This document shows, piece by piece, positions 9,801 through 19,304 of a DNA stretch of 64,000 bases. Made by a program: the position numbers and the translations under genes. Source of the DNA: Channallabes apus (taxonomy: Eukaryota > Chordata > Actinopteri > Siluriformes > Clariidae); assembly GCA_030522415.1 (NCBI GenBank), contig CM060107.1, forward strand, positions 6,967,347 to 7,031,346, written 5' to 3'. Position 1 is the first letter of the stretch, and the number at the start of each line of letters is the position of its first letter. The notes under the pieces were generated by a model that was given only the letters and a program-made list of their open reading frames with translations, did not search any database and was not told the DNA's origin.

Positions 9801-11620
9801 TTTTGAGCCTGTGCTCGAGTTACTACACACGTGCTAAACACGTTTGGAAATTCTTCCTGCAAATCATCATGACCATCGAATGCAACCGGAACGTCTACCA
9901 CTTCTGGTAAACAAAAAACTTTGTCACCAGCCAAGTCATTCCCCAAAATGAGTGTTACACCTTTAACTGGTAACTCTACACAAACAGCCAGTTTAACTCT
10001 CCCCGACACAATACCAGAGCGCAAATGTACATTGTGCAGAGGAACTTTAACCACTGTAAAACCAAGACCTTGCAATAGTACACTCGAACCGCAGCTTGAC
10101 TGCTCTGAAAATGGTAACACACTTTCTAAAATTAAAGACTGGCTCGCACCAGTATCACGAAGGATACGAACATTTTTCATTTCAGAGTCTTCACTAAGTG
10201 ACACAACACCGTCCACAATAAATGGCTCAAACACATCAGTAGCATTTGCTGGCGCAGTAGTAACCAGGGAACGTTCAACCAAAGCAACGCCTTTCGGCGC
10301 GTTTGTTTTCCTGGTAGTTTTACGCTTGAGAGAGGGACAGACAGCGATGAGGTGTCCCACTTCATGGCAGTAAAAACACTCGCGAGTTTCATCATTATCA
10401 GCCCCTTGCGCCTTCTTTGATCCTGTTGTGGCATCATTAGGACTAATGTTACGAACACGATCGGAAACATTTCGTTTCGTGGGTGACGAATACACGACTC
10501 TATGAGTCAGTACAAACTCATCGGCAAATACCGCCGCTTCAGACAGAGAAGACACTTTCTGCTCATTTAAGTAAATCACAATTCTTTCGGGAAGACAATT
10601 TTTAAATTCCTCCACCAGCATTAACTCCTTTAACTGTTCAAACGTAATAACTTTGCTCGCCGCGCACCACTTCTCAAACAAATTGGCTTTATCGCGTGCG
10701 AATTCTACAAACGTTTGTCTAGTGGTTTTCACATGATTGCGAAATTTCTGCCGGTAGGCTTCAGGCACCAACTCATAAGCGCGCAACACAGCATTCTTCA
10801 TTTCATCATAATTCAAACTTTGTTCGAGTGTTAAAGCAGAACAGACTTCTTGCGCTTTTCCGACGAGTTTACATTGTAACAAGAGTGGCCAAACAGTCCG
10901 CGGCCATTTCAAAGTAGCTGCTATACGCTCAAATACATTAAAATAAGTGTCAACCTCGCTCTCACGGAACAATGGAACTAAAGCAATTTGTCTACTAATA
11001 TCAAATTCTGAGTTACTTACTTGGAAAGGTGATCGTGGTGCAGGAACGGGACTCGGAGTGGAAGCATTGACGGGAGCTGAGACTGGCACATTCACCCTGG
11101 GCGCCTCCGCAGCGGGGAAGTGAGTTGGTTGTTGAGCCTTTAGCTCCAGATCCAACTCCTTGAGCCTGATTGCTCGCTGAGTTTCCATTTCAACCACCCG
11201 CACCTGCAACAGTTGACTCTGGTACTGCTGTCTGCTCAGCTCTAACTCCAGCTCTTTCAATCGGATTGCCAGAAAAGGGTTACTAGGAGATGGAAGATTA
11301 GCAGGATCTATGCTAGCCAGCTCCGTGGGTTTGGGTTCCTCCTTCCCCTCACCTGCGGAAGCTGACATTTCAGATGCAACACCCGCTTCTTCGCGTTCCT
11401 GAGGTAAAACCCCCTGCTCAATCAAATGCTCATAGATCACTCCTTTTATTTCTGCTTTCCTTGCACCACGAGAAACCTGAATCCGAAACAAATCTGCAAT
11501 AGCGAGCAAATCATCTTTGCGGCAGATATCCAATGTCTGTGCTGATGGCTGGATCGCAAATTGATCTAATTTAAATTTCGAAGTCATTTCCAATTCCCTC
11601 CTCCTTAAAATGAAAACCAC
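6881..11620 (-). CDS. Gag-pol polyprotein, Gmr1-like (PR-IN-RT-RH order)
   Basis: The 1579-residue ORF is intact. Gag occupies about residues 1-440, with a Glu/Gln-rich probable coiled coil near 120-165 and a CCHC knuckle (C415, C418, H423, C428). An aspartic protease DTG lies at 489-491. The integrase follows: an HHCC zinc region near 722-757 and catalytic D791, D850, E886 with the usual 35-residue D-E gap. The reverse transcriptase comes after it, with YLDD at 1312-1315, then RNase H with D1461, E1503 and D1530. Ordinary Ty3/gypsy pol has integrase last, so this order is the odd feature and is shared with Gmr1-like elements. The first Met is followed by a second in-frame Met at residue 12 (11587), which may be the real start. 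No frameshift separates gag from pol, so a single polyprotein is expected. It should support reverse transcription and integration of its own element. Confidence 0.95.
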   Translation of the reverse strand: MVFILRRRELEMTSKFKLDQFAIQPSAQTLDICRKDDLLAIADLFRIQVSRGARKAEIKGVIYEHLIEQGVLPQEREEAGVASEMSASAGEGKEEPKPTELASIDPANLPSPSNPFLAIRLKELELELSRQQYQSQLLQVRVVEMETQRAIRLKELDLELKAQQPTHFPAAEAPRVNVPVSAPVNASTPSPVPAPRSPFQVSNSEFDISRQIALVPLFRESEVDTYFNVFERIAATLKWPRTVWPLLLQCKLVGKAQEVCSALTLEQSLNYDEMKNAVLRAYELVPEAYRQKFRNHVKTTRQTFVEFARDKANLFEKWCAASKVITFEQLKELMLVEEFKNCLPERIVIYLNEQKVSSLSEAAVFADEFVLTHRVVYSSPTKRNVSDRVRNISPNDATTGSKKAQGADNDETRECFYCHEVGHLIAVCPSLKRKTTRKTNAPKGVALVERSLVTTAPANATDVFEPFIVDGVVSLSEDSEMKNVRILRDTGASQSLILESVLPFSEQSSCGSSVLLQGLGFTVVKVPLHNVHLRSGIVSGRVKLAVCVELPVKGVTLILGNDLAGDKVFCLPEVVDVPVAFDGHDDLQEEFPNVFSTCVVTRAQAQKFKDTVDLSQTFLNEDNSEKSDIVELKMYALPNVDLPCERATLMEAQRTDQTLSHCFAAAVEQTVLPEHPVAYFVEEGVLMRKWSPNRVKDDWGTVFQVVVPKPFREQVLSVAHDHELSGHVGIRKTYDYLLKYFFWPSMKSDVVKFCKSCHACQMAGKPNQVIPPAPLKPIPVIGEPFERIIIDCVGPLPKTKSGNLYLLTLMCASTRYPEAIPLRSLKAHAVVKAIIKFFTTFGVPKCIQSDQGTNFMSKVFAKAIKKLNIMHQVSTAFHPQSQGALERFHQTLKSMLRTFCVEQPKEWDEEIPLLLFAIRTTTQASLGFSPSELIFGHTVRGPLKILQEQMLSLTHQAPVKNVPEYVSSFREKLHEMWKLAKRSLDSAQEQMKCRYDQKAVQRSFCVGDKVLILLPVPGAVLKAKFTGPYEISEKLSDINYVVSTPERRKKSRVCHVNMLKAYVTRHDSVEKRPVVTVAAAVASLAEYSPENDDLMMNSAMFTTARLSNSETLLNLSSKLSHLSISNQADIRNLIQSYPTLFGDFPSMTQVLMHDIDVSSHAPIKQNAYRVNPVKRELMKQETQYLLEHELAIPSSSPWCSPCLIVPKSDGSSRFCTDYRKVNSVTKADSFPMPRMEDCVDRVGNAKFVTKLDLLKGYWQVPLSARASEISAFATPDVFLQYRVMPFGLRNSGATFQRLMSIVLSNMSNCEAYLDDVVCYDNTWKDHLETLRGVFERLKAANLTLNLAKCEFGCATVTYLGKEVGSGKVRPLNSKVEAILHFSVPQNKRELRRFLGMIGYYRCFCRNFSVVAGPLTGLLRKAVTFKWSTECESAFNALKLLLCTNPVLVAPNFEKPFLLEVDASGSGAGAVLLQVGNDGLNHPISFFSKKFLKHQLNYSTIEKETLALIFALQHFEVYIGSTVQPVNVYTDHNPLIFLQRMSNANHRLMRWSLICQGYNLNICHKKGTDNVIADSLSRVN

Positions 11621-11700
11621 TAGGCAAAACCACTAGGCAAATGCAAACATAGAAAGATATAAACCGAATTTTATGAGTTTTGTTTTCCTTTAGAGAAAAA

Positions 11701-11716
11701 GTAGGACGAGCCCCCA
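11701..11716 (-). promoter_or_regulatory. Primer-binding site, tRNA-Pro-like
   Basis: The minus strand reads TGGGGGCTCGTCCTAC, four bases after the 5' LTR ends. The first 13 bases match the primer site for tRNA-Pro used by several vertebrate retroelements; the last three depart from it. Confidence 0.8.
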
Positions 11717-11720
11717 ATTT

Positions 11721-12212
11721 TGTTACGACCGTCTAGGGGTCTGTGTCGTAGCAAAAGGTGAGTGAAGGAGTCTCACTACCAAAGGGATTAGGAAATTGTG
11801 TTTCTTTTTATTGCTAGACAAAATGATAAGGGTTACAAACTTCAGAGGTTGACAAGGCCAAAATAATAAACAAAATGGTCTTCTTTTAAAAAGAACTAAA
11901 TTTCTAAGTCAAAAGAAAATAAAACAAGATACACAAGGCTTCCCTAACTCCCTAACCAAAAACAGAGTACTAAATATATATAACAAAATAAATGGCATCA
12001 ACCTCCTACTGCCCTTAATATGACGAAAGTATTTACAATATTTACAACAATATTTACAATATGAACCAATGGCTAACAAATCCAAAACAGAATCCAAACT
12101 CGTAGTCAAAAACAGGCTTAAGGTCAATTTTAACAGTCAGACTAATAATTCTCTTTAGTAAGAAACTCGAATATACAAAGATCAGATTTAACAAAGAGAC
12201 ACACACAATGGC
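11721..12212 (-). repeat. 5' LTR, lacking its outer 163 bp
   Basis: It is identical by eye to 6188-6679 but stops there. The missing part is the outer U3 region, which normally carries promoter sequence, so this copy may lack its own promoter as assembled. Three unmatched bases (ccc) separate it from the pol fragment that follows. Confidence 0.93.
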
Positions 12213-12215
12213 CCC

Positions 12216-12392
12216 CTGCTGCTGCAACAGTGACAACAGGACGCTTCTCCACCGAATCGTGACGGGTCACATATGCTTTGAGCATATTGACATGACAGAC
12301 ACGCGACTTCTTCCTACGTTCAGGAGTGGAAACAACATAATTAATATCACTCAATTTTTCGCTAATTTCATAGGGACCAGTGAATTTAGCTT
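12216..12392 (-). pseudogene. Stray fragment of Gmr1-like pol
   Basis: These 177 bp match 8380-8556 of the same element without visible difference and in the same orientation. They encode residues just downstream of the integrase core, around 1022-1080 of the polyprotein. No LTR or target duplication borders the fragment, so it is not an independent insertion. Confidence 0.93.
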
Positions 12393-12637
12393 AGATCCTG
12401 AGAGGCGTCCGGACTGAACACCTCCAATTCTCAATACTCATGTTAAAATAATAATGTTAAAATTCTACGCGATCCGTCACCTGGAGCCAGGGTGGAGAAG
12501 GTGTATGTAGGTGCTAATTACCTGTGATCATAAACATGAAGAACATGAGCAAAATAAACATATTATTTTAATTCAAAGAGGCTTTTGCTATTAGTCAGTG
12601 AAACCGTCTTTGGAATTCATAATCAGTTAATTACGGC
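12393..12637. repeat. Direct repeat, copy 2 (right flank)
   Basis: Identical by eye to 5943-6187. It continues without break into 12638 onward, as expected for an allele that lacks the LTR element. Confidence 0.95.
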
Positions 12638-12951
12638 AGTTTGTATAATGGTGTGTAAACTGCCTGTGAATTGTGTGGCTTTGTTTGTCACAGGCTGGCT
12701 TAACCAAACACCGGTACATAAGTAATTATCCAACGCTGACACACCAACTCCTTAAGGCCATGGCCGGGGTGTTGATAGGAGTTTCTTTTCTGACAATAAA
12801 GCTTTCATGTAACTTTCTCCCTTGTCTCCGTCTTTCTTCGCCTACCTTCTCTCCTAATTTCTAATAAACACCTAACACACTTGCACATACAGTACTGTAT
12901 AACGCTACCACACACACCTATAGACCGCTACCACACACACCTATACACCGC
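12638..12951. other. Unassigned sequence with a short duplication
   Basis: No gene is recognised. A unit of about 20 bases (ccgctaccacacacacctat and variant) occurs twice near 12904-12948; a similar phrase is at 4450-4490. Confidence 0.5.
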
Positions 12952-13918
12952 GTTACAAATTATTATGCAAATTGGATGTAAGTGTCATAAACATTAAATG
13001 TTTAGTTTTTATGGTGTTGTGTCTCAGGGCTCTTTGGATCACTGAAATGAATCTCAGACGCGTGTGATAATTAGTTTGCCAGATGAGCCCAATTTAAGGA
13101 AAAGTACTGAAGAAGGTCGTTCCACATTATTAAGCAGGCCACAGGTTTCAAGCAATATGGGAAAGAAAAAGGATCTCTGCTGCCGAAAAGCGTCAAATAG
13201 TGCAATGCCTTGGACAAAAAACTCATCGTACTGTGGAGACATTTGTGGCTGATTCAGAGCACAGACAGGTTCGTGTAGATAAAGGCAGAATGAAGATGGT
13301 TTCTGTAAGACAAATTCATCGGATTAAGAGAGCAGCTGCTGAAATGCCATTACAAAGCTGCAAACAGGTGTTTGAAGCTGCTGGTGCCTCTGGAGTCTCG
13401 CGAACCTCAAGGTGTAGGATCCTTTAAAGGCTTGCAGTTGTGCATAAACCTACTAATCGGCCCCTAATCAATGCTCACAAGCAGAAACGGTTGCAGTGGG
13501 TCCAGGCATACATGAAGACAAGTTTTTAAACAGTCTTGTTTACTGATGAGTGTCGTGCAACCCTGGATGGTCCAGATGAATGGAGTAGTGGATGGTTGGT
13601 GGATGGCCACCATGTCCCAACAAGGCTGCGACGTCAACAAGGAGGTGCCGGAGTCATGTTTTGGGCCAGAATCATGGGGAGAGAGCTGGTAGGCCCCTGT
13701 AGGGTCCCTGAAGGTGTGAAAATGACCTCTGCAAAGTATACTGACTGACCACTTTCTTCCATGGTACAAAAAGAAGAACCGTGCCTTCCGTAGCAAAATC
13801 TTCTTCATGCACGACAATGCACCATCTCATGCTGCAAAGAATACCTCTGTGTCATTGGCTGCTATGGGAATAAAAGATGAGAAACTCATGGTGTGGCCTG
13901 CCTCATGTTGTACTGAGT
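12952..13918 (+). pseudogene. Tc1-like transposase pseudogene with left end
   Basis: The segment carries an AT-rich left end (attattatgcaaattgg) and then a broken transposase frame. Readable pieces are an N-terminal part near 13160-13430 and a catalytic-core part near 13536-13820 with the phrases FTDECRA and MHDNAPSH, typical of Tc1 DDE enzymes. At least two frameshifts and several stops interrupt it. The match stops at about 13918, before the C-terminal third and the right terminal repeat. Confidence 0.85.
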
Positions 13919-15001
13919 AATGAATTTACTGAAATGACAGGATCCTTGCTTTAAGTGTGCTATAAGTAATAAAAGGGAAAGCGGAATTATATTTGTTTCA
14001 TCTTCAAAAACAAATTGATCAAAACCGAAACTCGACTTGTTCTGGTTGGTTGATCACAAGCTGCCACTGTTAGGGCCCTCGAGCAAGGCCCTTTATCCTA
14101 GAAGATAAGGTATTCATTGTTCTGTAAAGGGATACGTGACTAATTACAGCCTTATTGGTATCTGGAATGTTTTTTTGACATCGCCTTTCATTATTTTTAG
14201 CTCACCTGAAAATTCCACAGTGATGCAAGTAAAAATAGAATCCTGTCTTTAGTTAAAAGGTTTAATTTTACTTAGACAATTTGAAAGAAAAAAAAAGTCC
14301 AAAGAAATTAAAGAAATGCCAATATTTTAATTTTTTTTTTTGTTAAAGCCAACCATCACACAACCTTTTTCCTTTTTTTAAGGACTTATTTATAACATTA
14401 ACACTATATATAAGTAACTAATAAACTTATTATTTATGGATTGCTAAAACCACAACTAAGAGCAGACTATAAATAAAAGCAATTAAGATAATGTCAAATA
14501 AACATAAAACATAAATAAAAAAAATATATATATATATAAACATTTCAAAATAGGAAAAAAAGAAAAACTCTTCATGTGTTGAAATCATAGCAACTAACAC
14601 GAGTGGAACAATACGTACATTTTAAATCACTTCTGTCCTAGTGACTGAAACACAACACACACTCTGGGGTCATTGTTCATCCTCCTATAAGCTCGTTATC
14701 CTGCACACAACCAGTTTGTTCAACCGTCAAGTGTGACACAAGGTCAGAAGCACAAACACTGATCATTACACACATTCTCTTCACGTCCCGCAGATAGACA
14801 TCTCGCGCTCGTTTAGCTGTGCGTGCAAACGTTTTTATTTGGCTTGGATAATTACCTGATGATTAAGCTGCGTGCAAACATGATTGTTTAGACCGCAGCG
14901 TTCTCTCTTCTGATTCCTCTCGTCTCTATAAATACCCCAACAAGACCTGCGGCTTTATCAGGAAATGCAGCGAGAATAAAATCTCCTTAATGTCATGCTG
15001 T
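13919..15001. other. AT-rich unassigned sequence with a SINE scrap
   Basis: A SINE-like phrase (gagcaaggccctttatcc and neighbours) lies near 14050-14110. The region 14280-14600 is very AT-rich, with poly-T and a short TA run. No gene is recognised. Confidence 0.5.
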
Positions 15002-15018
15002 TTAATGCGTTTCTCTCT

Positions 15019-15038
15019 CTCACACACACACACACACT
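15019..15038. repeat. (CA)n microsatellite
   Basis: About ten CA units; another CA run is at 15236-15259. Confidence 0.9.
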
Positions 15039-15539
15039 GATTGTATTGAGTTACAGTAGTGTGTAGAGCCAGGTTACGGGTTAGAGGGAAACGACCGGAC
15101 TCAGTGTCACGCTGTTAGGGGAAAATAAGCAGCGGTGAGATGAAACAGGGTTAACTCAGCATCATCACCTACAGACATTTATAGTTCTGTATTAACACCT
15201 AGAGTGTTTATAAGAGAGAAGCACTGATACAGTGTTCACACACACACACACACACACACCAGAACAACCACAAAGTGCTAATAAAAGAAGTAAACTTATA
15301 TTCCAGAGCGGGGGAAAAATCTAACATGTTCTGGTGACGGAAAGGTTCAGTTGTTGACGGAAATGGAGATGGAAATTTTTTTTGCAAAACATTCATTGCC
15401 ACAAATGTACAAAAACCTCAAACATTAAATTTTTCTCTGCATTAAATGTTAAGTTTTACAGGTGACATCTTGTATTATGCAGTAGTCATTTTTAGTGTTT
15501 CCTTTCTTTCTTTCGACTTTCTTTCGTCACCACAGTGAA

Positions 15540-16020
15540 AGTTATGATCTATACACAACAGGCACAAAAAAAAGAAAAAAGCTTTTTGTCCTTATCCGTC
15601 GTACCAAAAACAGATTACAATATTTGGAGAAGGACCTGAAACATAGATCTGACTTTTGAGAAAGCCTTCCTTTGGATATGGCTTTCTTTTCAGCTGAACC
15701 ACATCTAGAAGCCCAGCATTCTGGAGTCACCTCTTGACTGGTGTTTTTCCACCAGGTATGGTTCAATGAAGCTGCCTGAACTGAGCACATGCGAGATGTC
15801 CATCTTGTTCCCCAAAACTAAAAACTCTCATGCACTTGTCCTCTTGCTTAAGTGTGCTCCGGCGCCACACGCTTCTCGTTCTTTCCTGGATAAAGCCACT
15901 TTGTGCTCTTCTTTGAAGAGAGTAATACATGCGCCCGTTTGAAATCTCCATTTTCTTGGCAATCTGTTGCACAGAATAGCTTTCCTATCTTCAACCGAGA
16001 ATAGACTGAGTATTTTCAAA
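15540..16020 (-). pseudogene. Tc1-like transposase pseudogene, minus strand
   Basis: The minus strand gives a helix-turn-helix-like N-terminus (QQIAKKMEISNGRMYY) at about 15970-15900. It is followed in order by a second domain-like piece with EDKCMRV, and then PECWASRCG and further core fragments in a different frame down to 15560. Stops and frameshifts break it. Low-complexity CTTT repeats lie just beyond at 15500-15530. Confidence 0.7.
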
Positions 16021-16329
16021 TGAGATTATTTTGTTTTTGTTTGTTTTTTCTGATAATTTTGAGTCTATAATTGAACTCAACAATGCTCATGCCCAAGACA
16101 CTCAACGAGCCTATAGAAGGCCAGTGTTATTTTATGTTATAATGAAGATAACTGGAAAAAAAAAAACAATCGGGATTAGCTAGCACAACATGAGTGATGG
16201 TTCTACAGTAGATTGTGGTTTTGATCAATTCATTGTTATTTTAAAGTGGGAAAAAATGCTTGTTTTTAAAAACCATCAAAATGTCCAAGTCAATCTAAAA
16301 CTGATTAGTTATTATTTCAACAAATTAAG

Positions 16330-16955
16330 GATTCATACAGGATCGTTAGTGTTAATTATGTATTGCAGGTGTAAAATGAGTACTGCCAGTGTTAATGCAC
16401 ACAGTAATGCAACATTTGTGTTAATTCAATACTAACGGGATGGATAGATAGATGGATGGATGGATAATGCAGTAATGACACTATATAGGTGCTAATGCAA
16501 TGCTTAATTGAACACTGTAGCTACAAAGGCAATGCCCCGTACATAACCTTAGGTGTTCATTCAGTACTAACTGGTTTGAATGCGACACAATAATGGCTCT
16601 GCATTTGGAAGAACGTGACTCTTAATTTAGTGCTGAAAGAACAACTAGTCGGTGTTAGTGCAACACTTTAAGAGTATATTCAGTACTATTAGAGATCATG
16701 TAATACTACAAGAATGTATTTATTAGTATCCGCATTAATGTAACATACTAAGAGATCATTCAGTACAATCAGCATTACTTAAACATTAAGAGGTTTTTTC
16801 AGTATTATCAGAGTTAAACACTATAAGAGCATATTCACTACTGTGAGTTTTTAATGCATCACTGTAGAGTTTATTGAGTACTATCAGTGTTTAACGAAAC
16901 ACTATGATGTCATTCAGTACCATCAGAGTTTATCACTATAAACTTACACTAGTGT
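16330..16955. repeat. Degenerate minisatellite, about 39-bp unit
   Basis: The unit is roughly ttcagtactatcagagttt plus aatgcaacactataagag-cat. The best-spaced copies begin near 16678, 16719, 16759, 16798, 16835, 16874 and 16913; earlier, weaker copies reach back to about 16340. Copies differ at many positions, so the array is old. A GATG/GATA run at 16440-16466 interrupts it. Confidence 0.75.
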
Positions 16956-17035
16956 AAGAGGGCTAGTTGTGTACACAGCACCAAATTGATTCTCAATTCT
17001 CAATTCTTTAATCAGCGTCGGAGGTTTTCCCCCTG

Positions 17036-17040
<5 letters not shown>

Positions 17041-17070
<30 letters not shown>
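17041..17070. repeat. (GT)n microsatellite
   Basis: Fifteen GT units. Confidence 0.95.
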
Positions 17071-17142
17071 ATGAGATGTAAGCCTGGTTTCGGTGTGTCC
17101 TGTTTGACTGAATTCCACACATTGACGGCTGGATGTGTTAAA

Positions 17143-17143
17143 A

Positions 17144-17174
<31 letters not shown>

Positions 17175-17186
17175 CGAGAGAGACAG
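17143..17186. repeat. Compound (CA)n(GA)n microsatellite
   Basis: A CA run passes directly into a GA run. Confidence 0.95.
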
Positions 17187-17214
17187 ACTGTGCATTCCCA
17201 GAACGCGGGAAATA

Positions 17215-17620
17215 AAAAGCGTTTGAAACCCCGCTTCGTTCACGCGCAGACCTTAGAATAAACGTTTATTCTAAGCTTCGGATCAGTTAGCGCGCGCAAC
17301 ACGGCAGTGCGCTTAACGACTCGTCACACACACACACACATATATGAAAGCAGGTGTCACTTACAGCGCACGCGGAACGAGCCGCTGATCCACTCCGAAG
17401 TCACACACCAACACACTCAACCCGCGCGCGCTCCGGTATAATCCCGATGCGCGCGTGTGCGTGTGTTTGCAGGAGGACGAGCAGCGATGTTTACTCTAAC
17501 AGAGCCACTCCGGGCTTCTGTCTCACACGGCGGCACGGAAAACACATGTAGCCCACGGACACGCCCACTTATTCATGGACACGCCCCCACTCTCACTACA
17601 CGGCCATCCACAGGTGCGTG
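17215..17620. promoter_or_regulatory. CpG-dense patch, possible promoter
   Basis: This stretch has many CpG dinucleotides (for example gcgcgcaac, cacgcggaacg, ccgcgcgcgctccgg, atgcgcgcgtgtgcg) in a window where CpG is otherwise scarce. Unmethylated CpG islands mark vertebrate promoters. I could not identify a first exon or a coding frame, and part of the CpG content comes from CGCG-rich simple sequence, so the promoter role is only an inference. It also contains a 24-bp palindrome. Confidence 0.4.
17252..17275. repeat. Perfect 24-bp palindrome
   Basis: The sequence is cttagaataaac followed by its exact reverse complement gtttattctaag. It could bind a dimeric factor or extrude as a small cruciform. 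Confidence 0.95.
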
Positions 17621-17635
17621 CATACCAGTGAGCAT

Positions 17636-17661
17636 GTACACACACACACACACACACACTG
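17636..17661. repeat. (CA)n microsatellite
   Basis: About eleven CA units. Confidence 0.9.
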
Positions 17662-17726
17662 TAGTATGCAGCACGTGAATGCAACAGTGATGCAATTCTA
17701 TTATGCAAATCTTCAGCCATAATCTC

Positions 17727-17841
17727 TATGGACACTTACTTATGGACACTTACTTATGCACACTTACTTATGGACACTTACTTATGCACACTTACTTATG
17801 GACACTTACTTATGGACACTTACTTATGCACATTTACTTAC
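17727..17841. repeat. 14-bp minisatellite
   Basis: About eight copies of ttatggacacttac; g/c variants at one position (ttatgcacacttac) alternate irregularly. High identity suggests recent expansion and likely length polymorphism. Confidence 0.95.
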
Positions 17842-17914
17842 AATACTTTCATAATGCTCTCAGATGATCAGAGATTCTCCATGCCATGGATTCTACAAGA
17901 TATTGCAAAAATTC

Positions 17915-18895
17915 CTTCTCACCCTGTCTCACACTCTCACTCTGTCTCTCGCTGTCTTTCTGTCTCTTACTGACTCCCACTGTCTCATTCTGTTTTTCAC
18001 AGCCTCACTCTGTCTCTCATCATCTTAAACTGCCTCTCACTCCATCTCACACTGTCTTTGTCTCTTACTAACTCTCACTGTCTCACTCTGTCACTCACTA
18101 TTGCCTCACTCTGTCTCTCATCGTCTCACACTGTCTGTCTCTCACACTGTCTTTCACTGACTTTCTGTCTCTTACTGACTCTCACTGTCTCACTTTGTCT
18201 CTTACTGGCTTACTTTGTCTCAATCTATCTGTTTCTCACTCTGTCTCTTGCTGTCTTTGTGTCTTTTACTGACTCACCGTCTCATTCTGTCTCTCATTAT
18301 TTTACACTGCTTACATGTCTCTTACTAAATCTCACTGTTTCACTCTGTCACTCACTATTGTCTCACTCAGTCGCTCATTGTCTCACACTGTCTGTCTCTC
18401 ACACTATCTCTCTGTCTCTTACTGACTCTCACTGTCTCACTCTTTTACTCACTGGCTTATTCTGTCTCTCAGTGTCTCTGTCTTTCTCTGTTTCTCATTA
18501 TCTTATTCTGTCGTTTAGTGTCTATCTGTCTTTATCTATCTCACTACTGTCTCACTCTGTCTTTCACTGGCTTACTCTGTGTCTCAGTGTCTCTCTGTCT
18601 TCATCTGTCTCTCACTGGCTTACTCTGTATTTTAGTGTCTATATGTCTTTCTCTATCTCAGGTTGTCTCTCATTGTCTCTCACTGTCTGTCTCTCAATCT
18701 TACTTTGCCTTTCTGTATCTTACTGTCTCTCACTGACTTCCTCTGTGTCTAAATCTCTTTCTGTCTCATTCTGTTTCTCATCATCTCACACCATCTGTCT
18801 TTAGCTCTCACACTGTCTCTAACTGTCTCTTACTGTCTTTCAGTTACTCTCTGTCTCACTCTGTCACTGTGTTACCTTGTCTCACACTTACTTAC
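17915..18895 (+). repeat. CTCACTGTCT-type tandem array, block 1
   Basis: About 980 bp of degenerate 10-11-base units such as tctctcactg and tctcactctg. The pyrimidine-rich strand lacks stop codons in one frame by chance, producing a 248-codon open frame rich in Ser, Leu, Val and Cys that has no protein-like character. Confidence 0.85.
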
Positions 18896-19304
18896 TCTGC
18901 TTCATGTTGAACTGCAGATCTTTCAGGAGCCCTTCAGTGCACATGTTCAGCAATACTCAGTCTCAAACTGTTCCAAAAAAACATTCCTCACACCAACACA
19001 CTACCTCCACCAGCTTGCACAGTTGACTCAAGGTAAGTTGGGTGCCAAATCATGATCGTACTGTCTTTATCAGCTGTGGTCGATGTGGTCTGCTGCTGTA
19101 GTAGCTCATCCACCGTCTCAGTGCTCTACAGTATGTGCTGTGCATTTCAACATGTGTTTCTGCTCACCATGGACGTGCATAGTGGTTATTTGACTTACAG
19201 TACTGAAACTCGAAGAATGCAGAAATGTGCTCAGTGAATTGTTTTACTTTATTTACAATTAAAAGGAAACTATGGAGACAGTTGTAAGGAGACCTAAGGA
19301 GATT

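Larger units (their letters stand above)
6188..12212 (-). mobile_element. Gmr1-like Ty3/gypsy LTR retrotransposon
   Basis: On the minus strand the order is: truncated 5' LTR (12212-11721), a tRNA-Pro-like primer site (11716-11701), one gag-pol ORF (11620-6881), a polypurine tract (6853-6843) and a complete 3' LTR (6842-6188). LTR edges are TGTT..AACA. No env ORF is present. The 492 bp that can be compared between the two LTRs are identical by eye and the ORF is unbroken, so insertion was recent. The pol order protease-integrase-reverse transcriptase-RNase H marks the Gmr1-like group first described from cod. Confidence 0.93.

Noticed and set aside
9921..10373. 150-codon plus-strand frame
   Set aside because: It lies antisense to the intact gag-pol ORF and has no motif of its own.
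6188..12212. Endogenous retrovirus
   Set aside because: There is no env frame; the domain order and motifs fit a Ty3/gypsy retrotransposon of the Gmr1-like group.
17727..17841. Regular short repeats, CRISPR-like at first sight
   Set aside because: Units are directly adjacent without unique spacers, and the genome is animal.
18058..18804. 248-codon open frame rich in Ser, Leu, Val
   Set aside because: It is a by-product of the CTCACTGTCT array, whose unit lacks stop codons in that frame; there is no protein-like composition.
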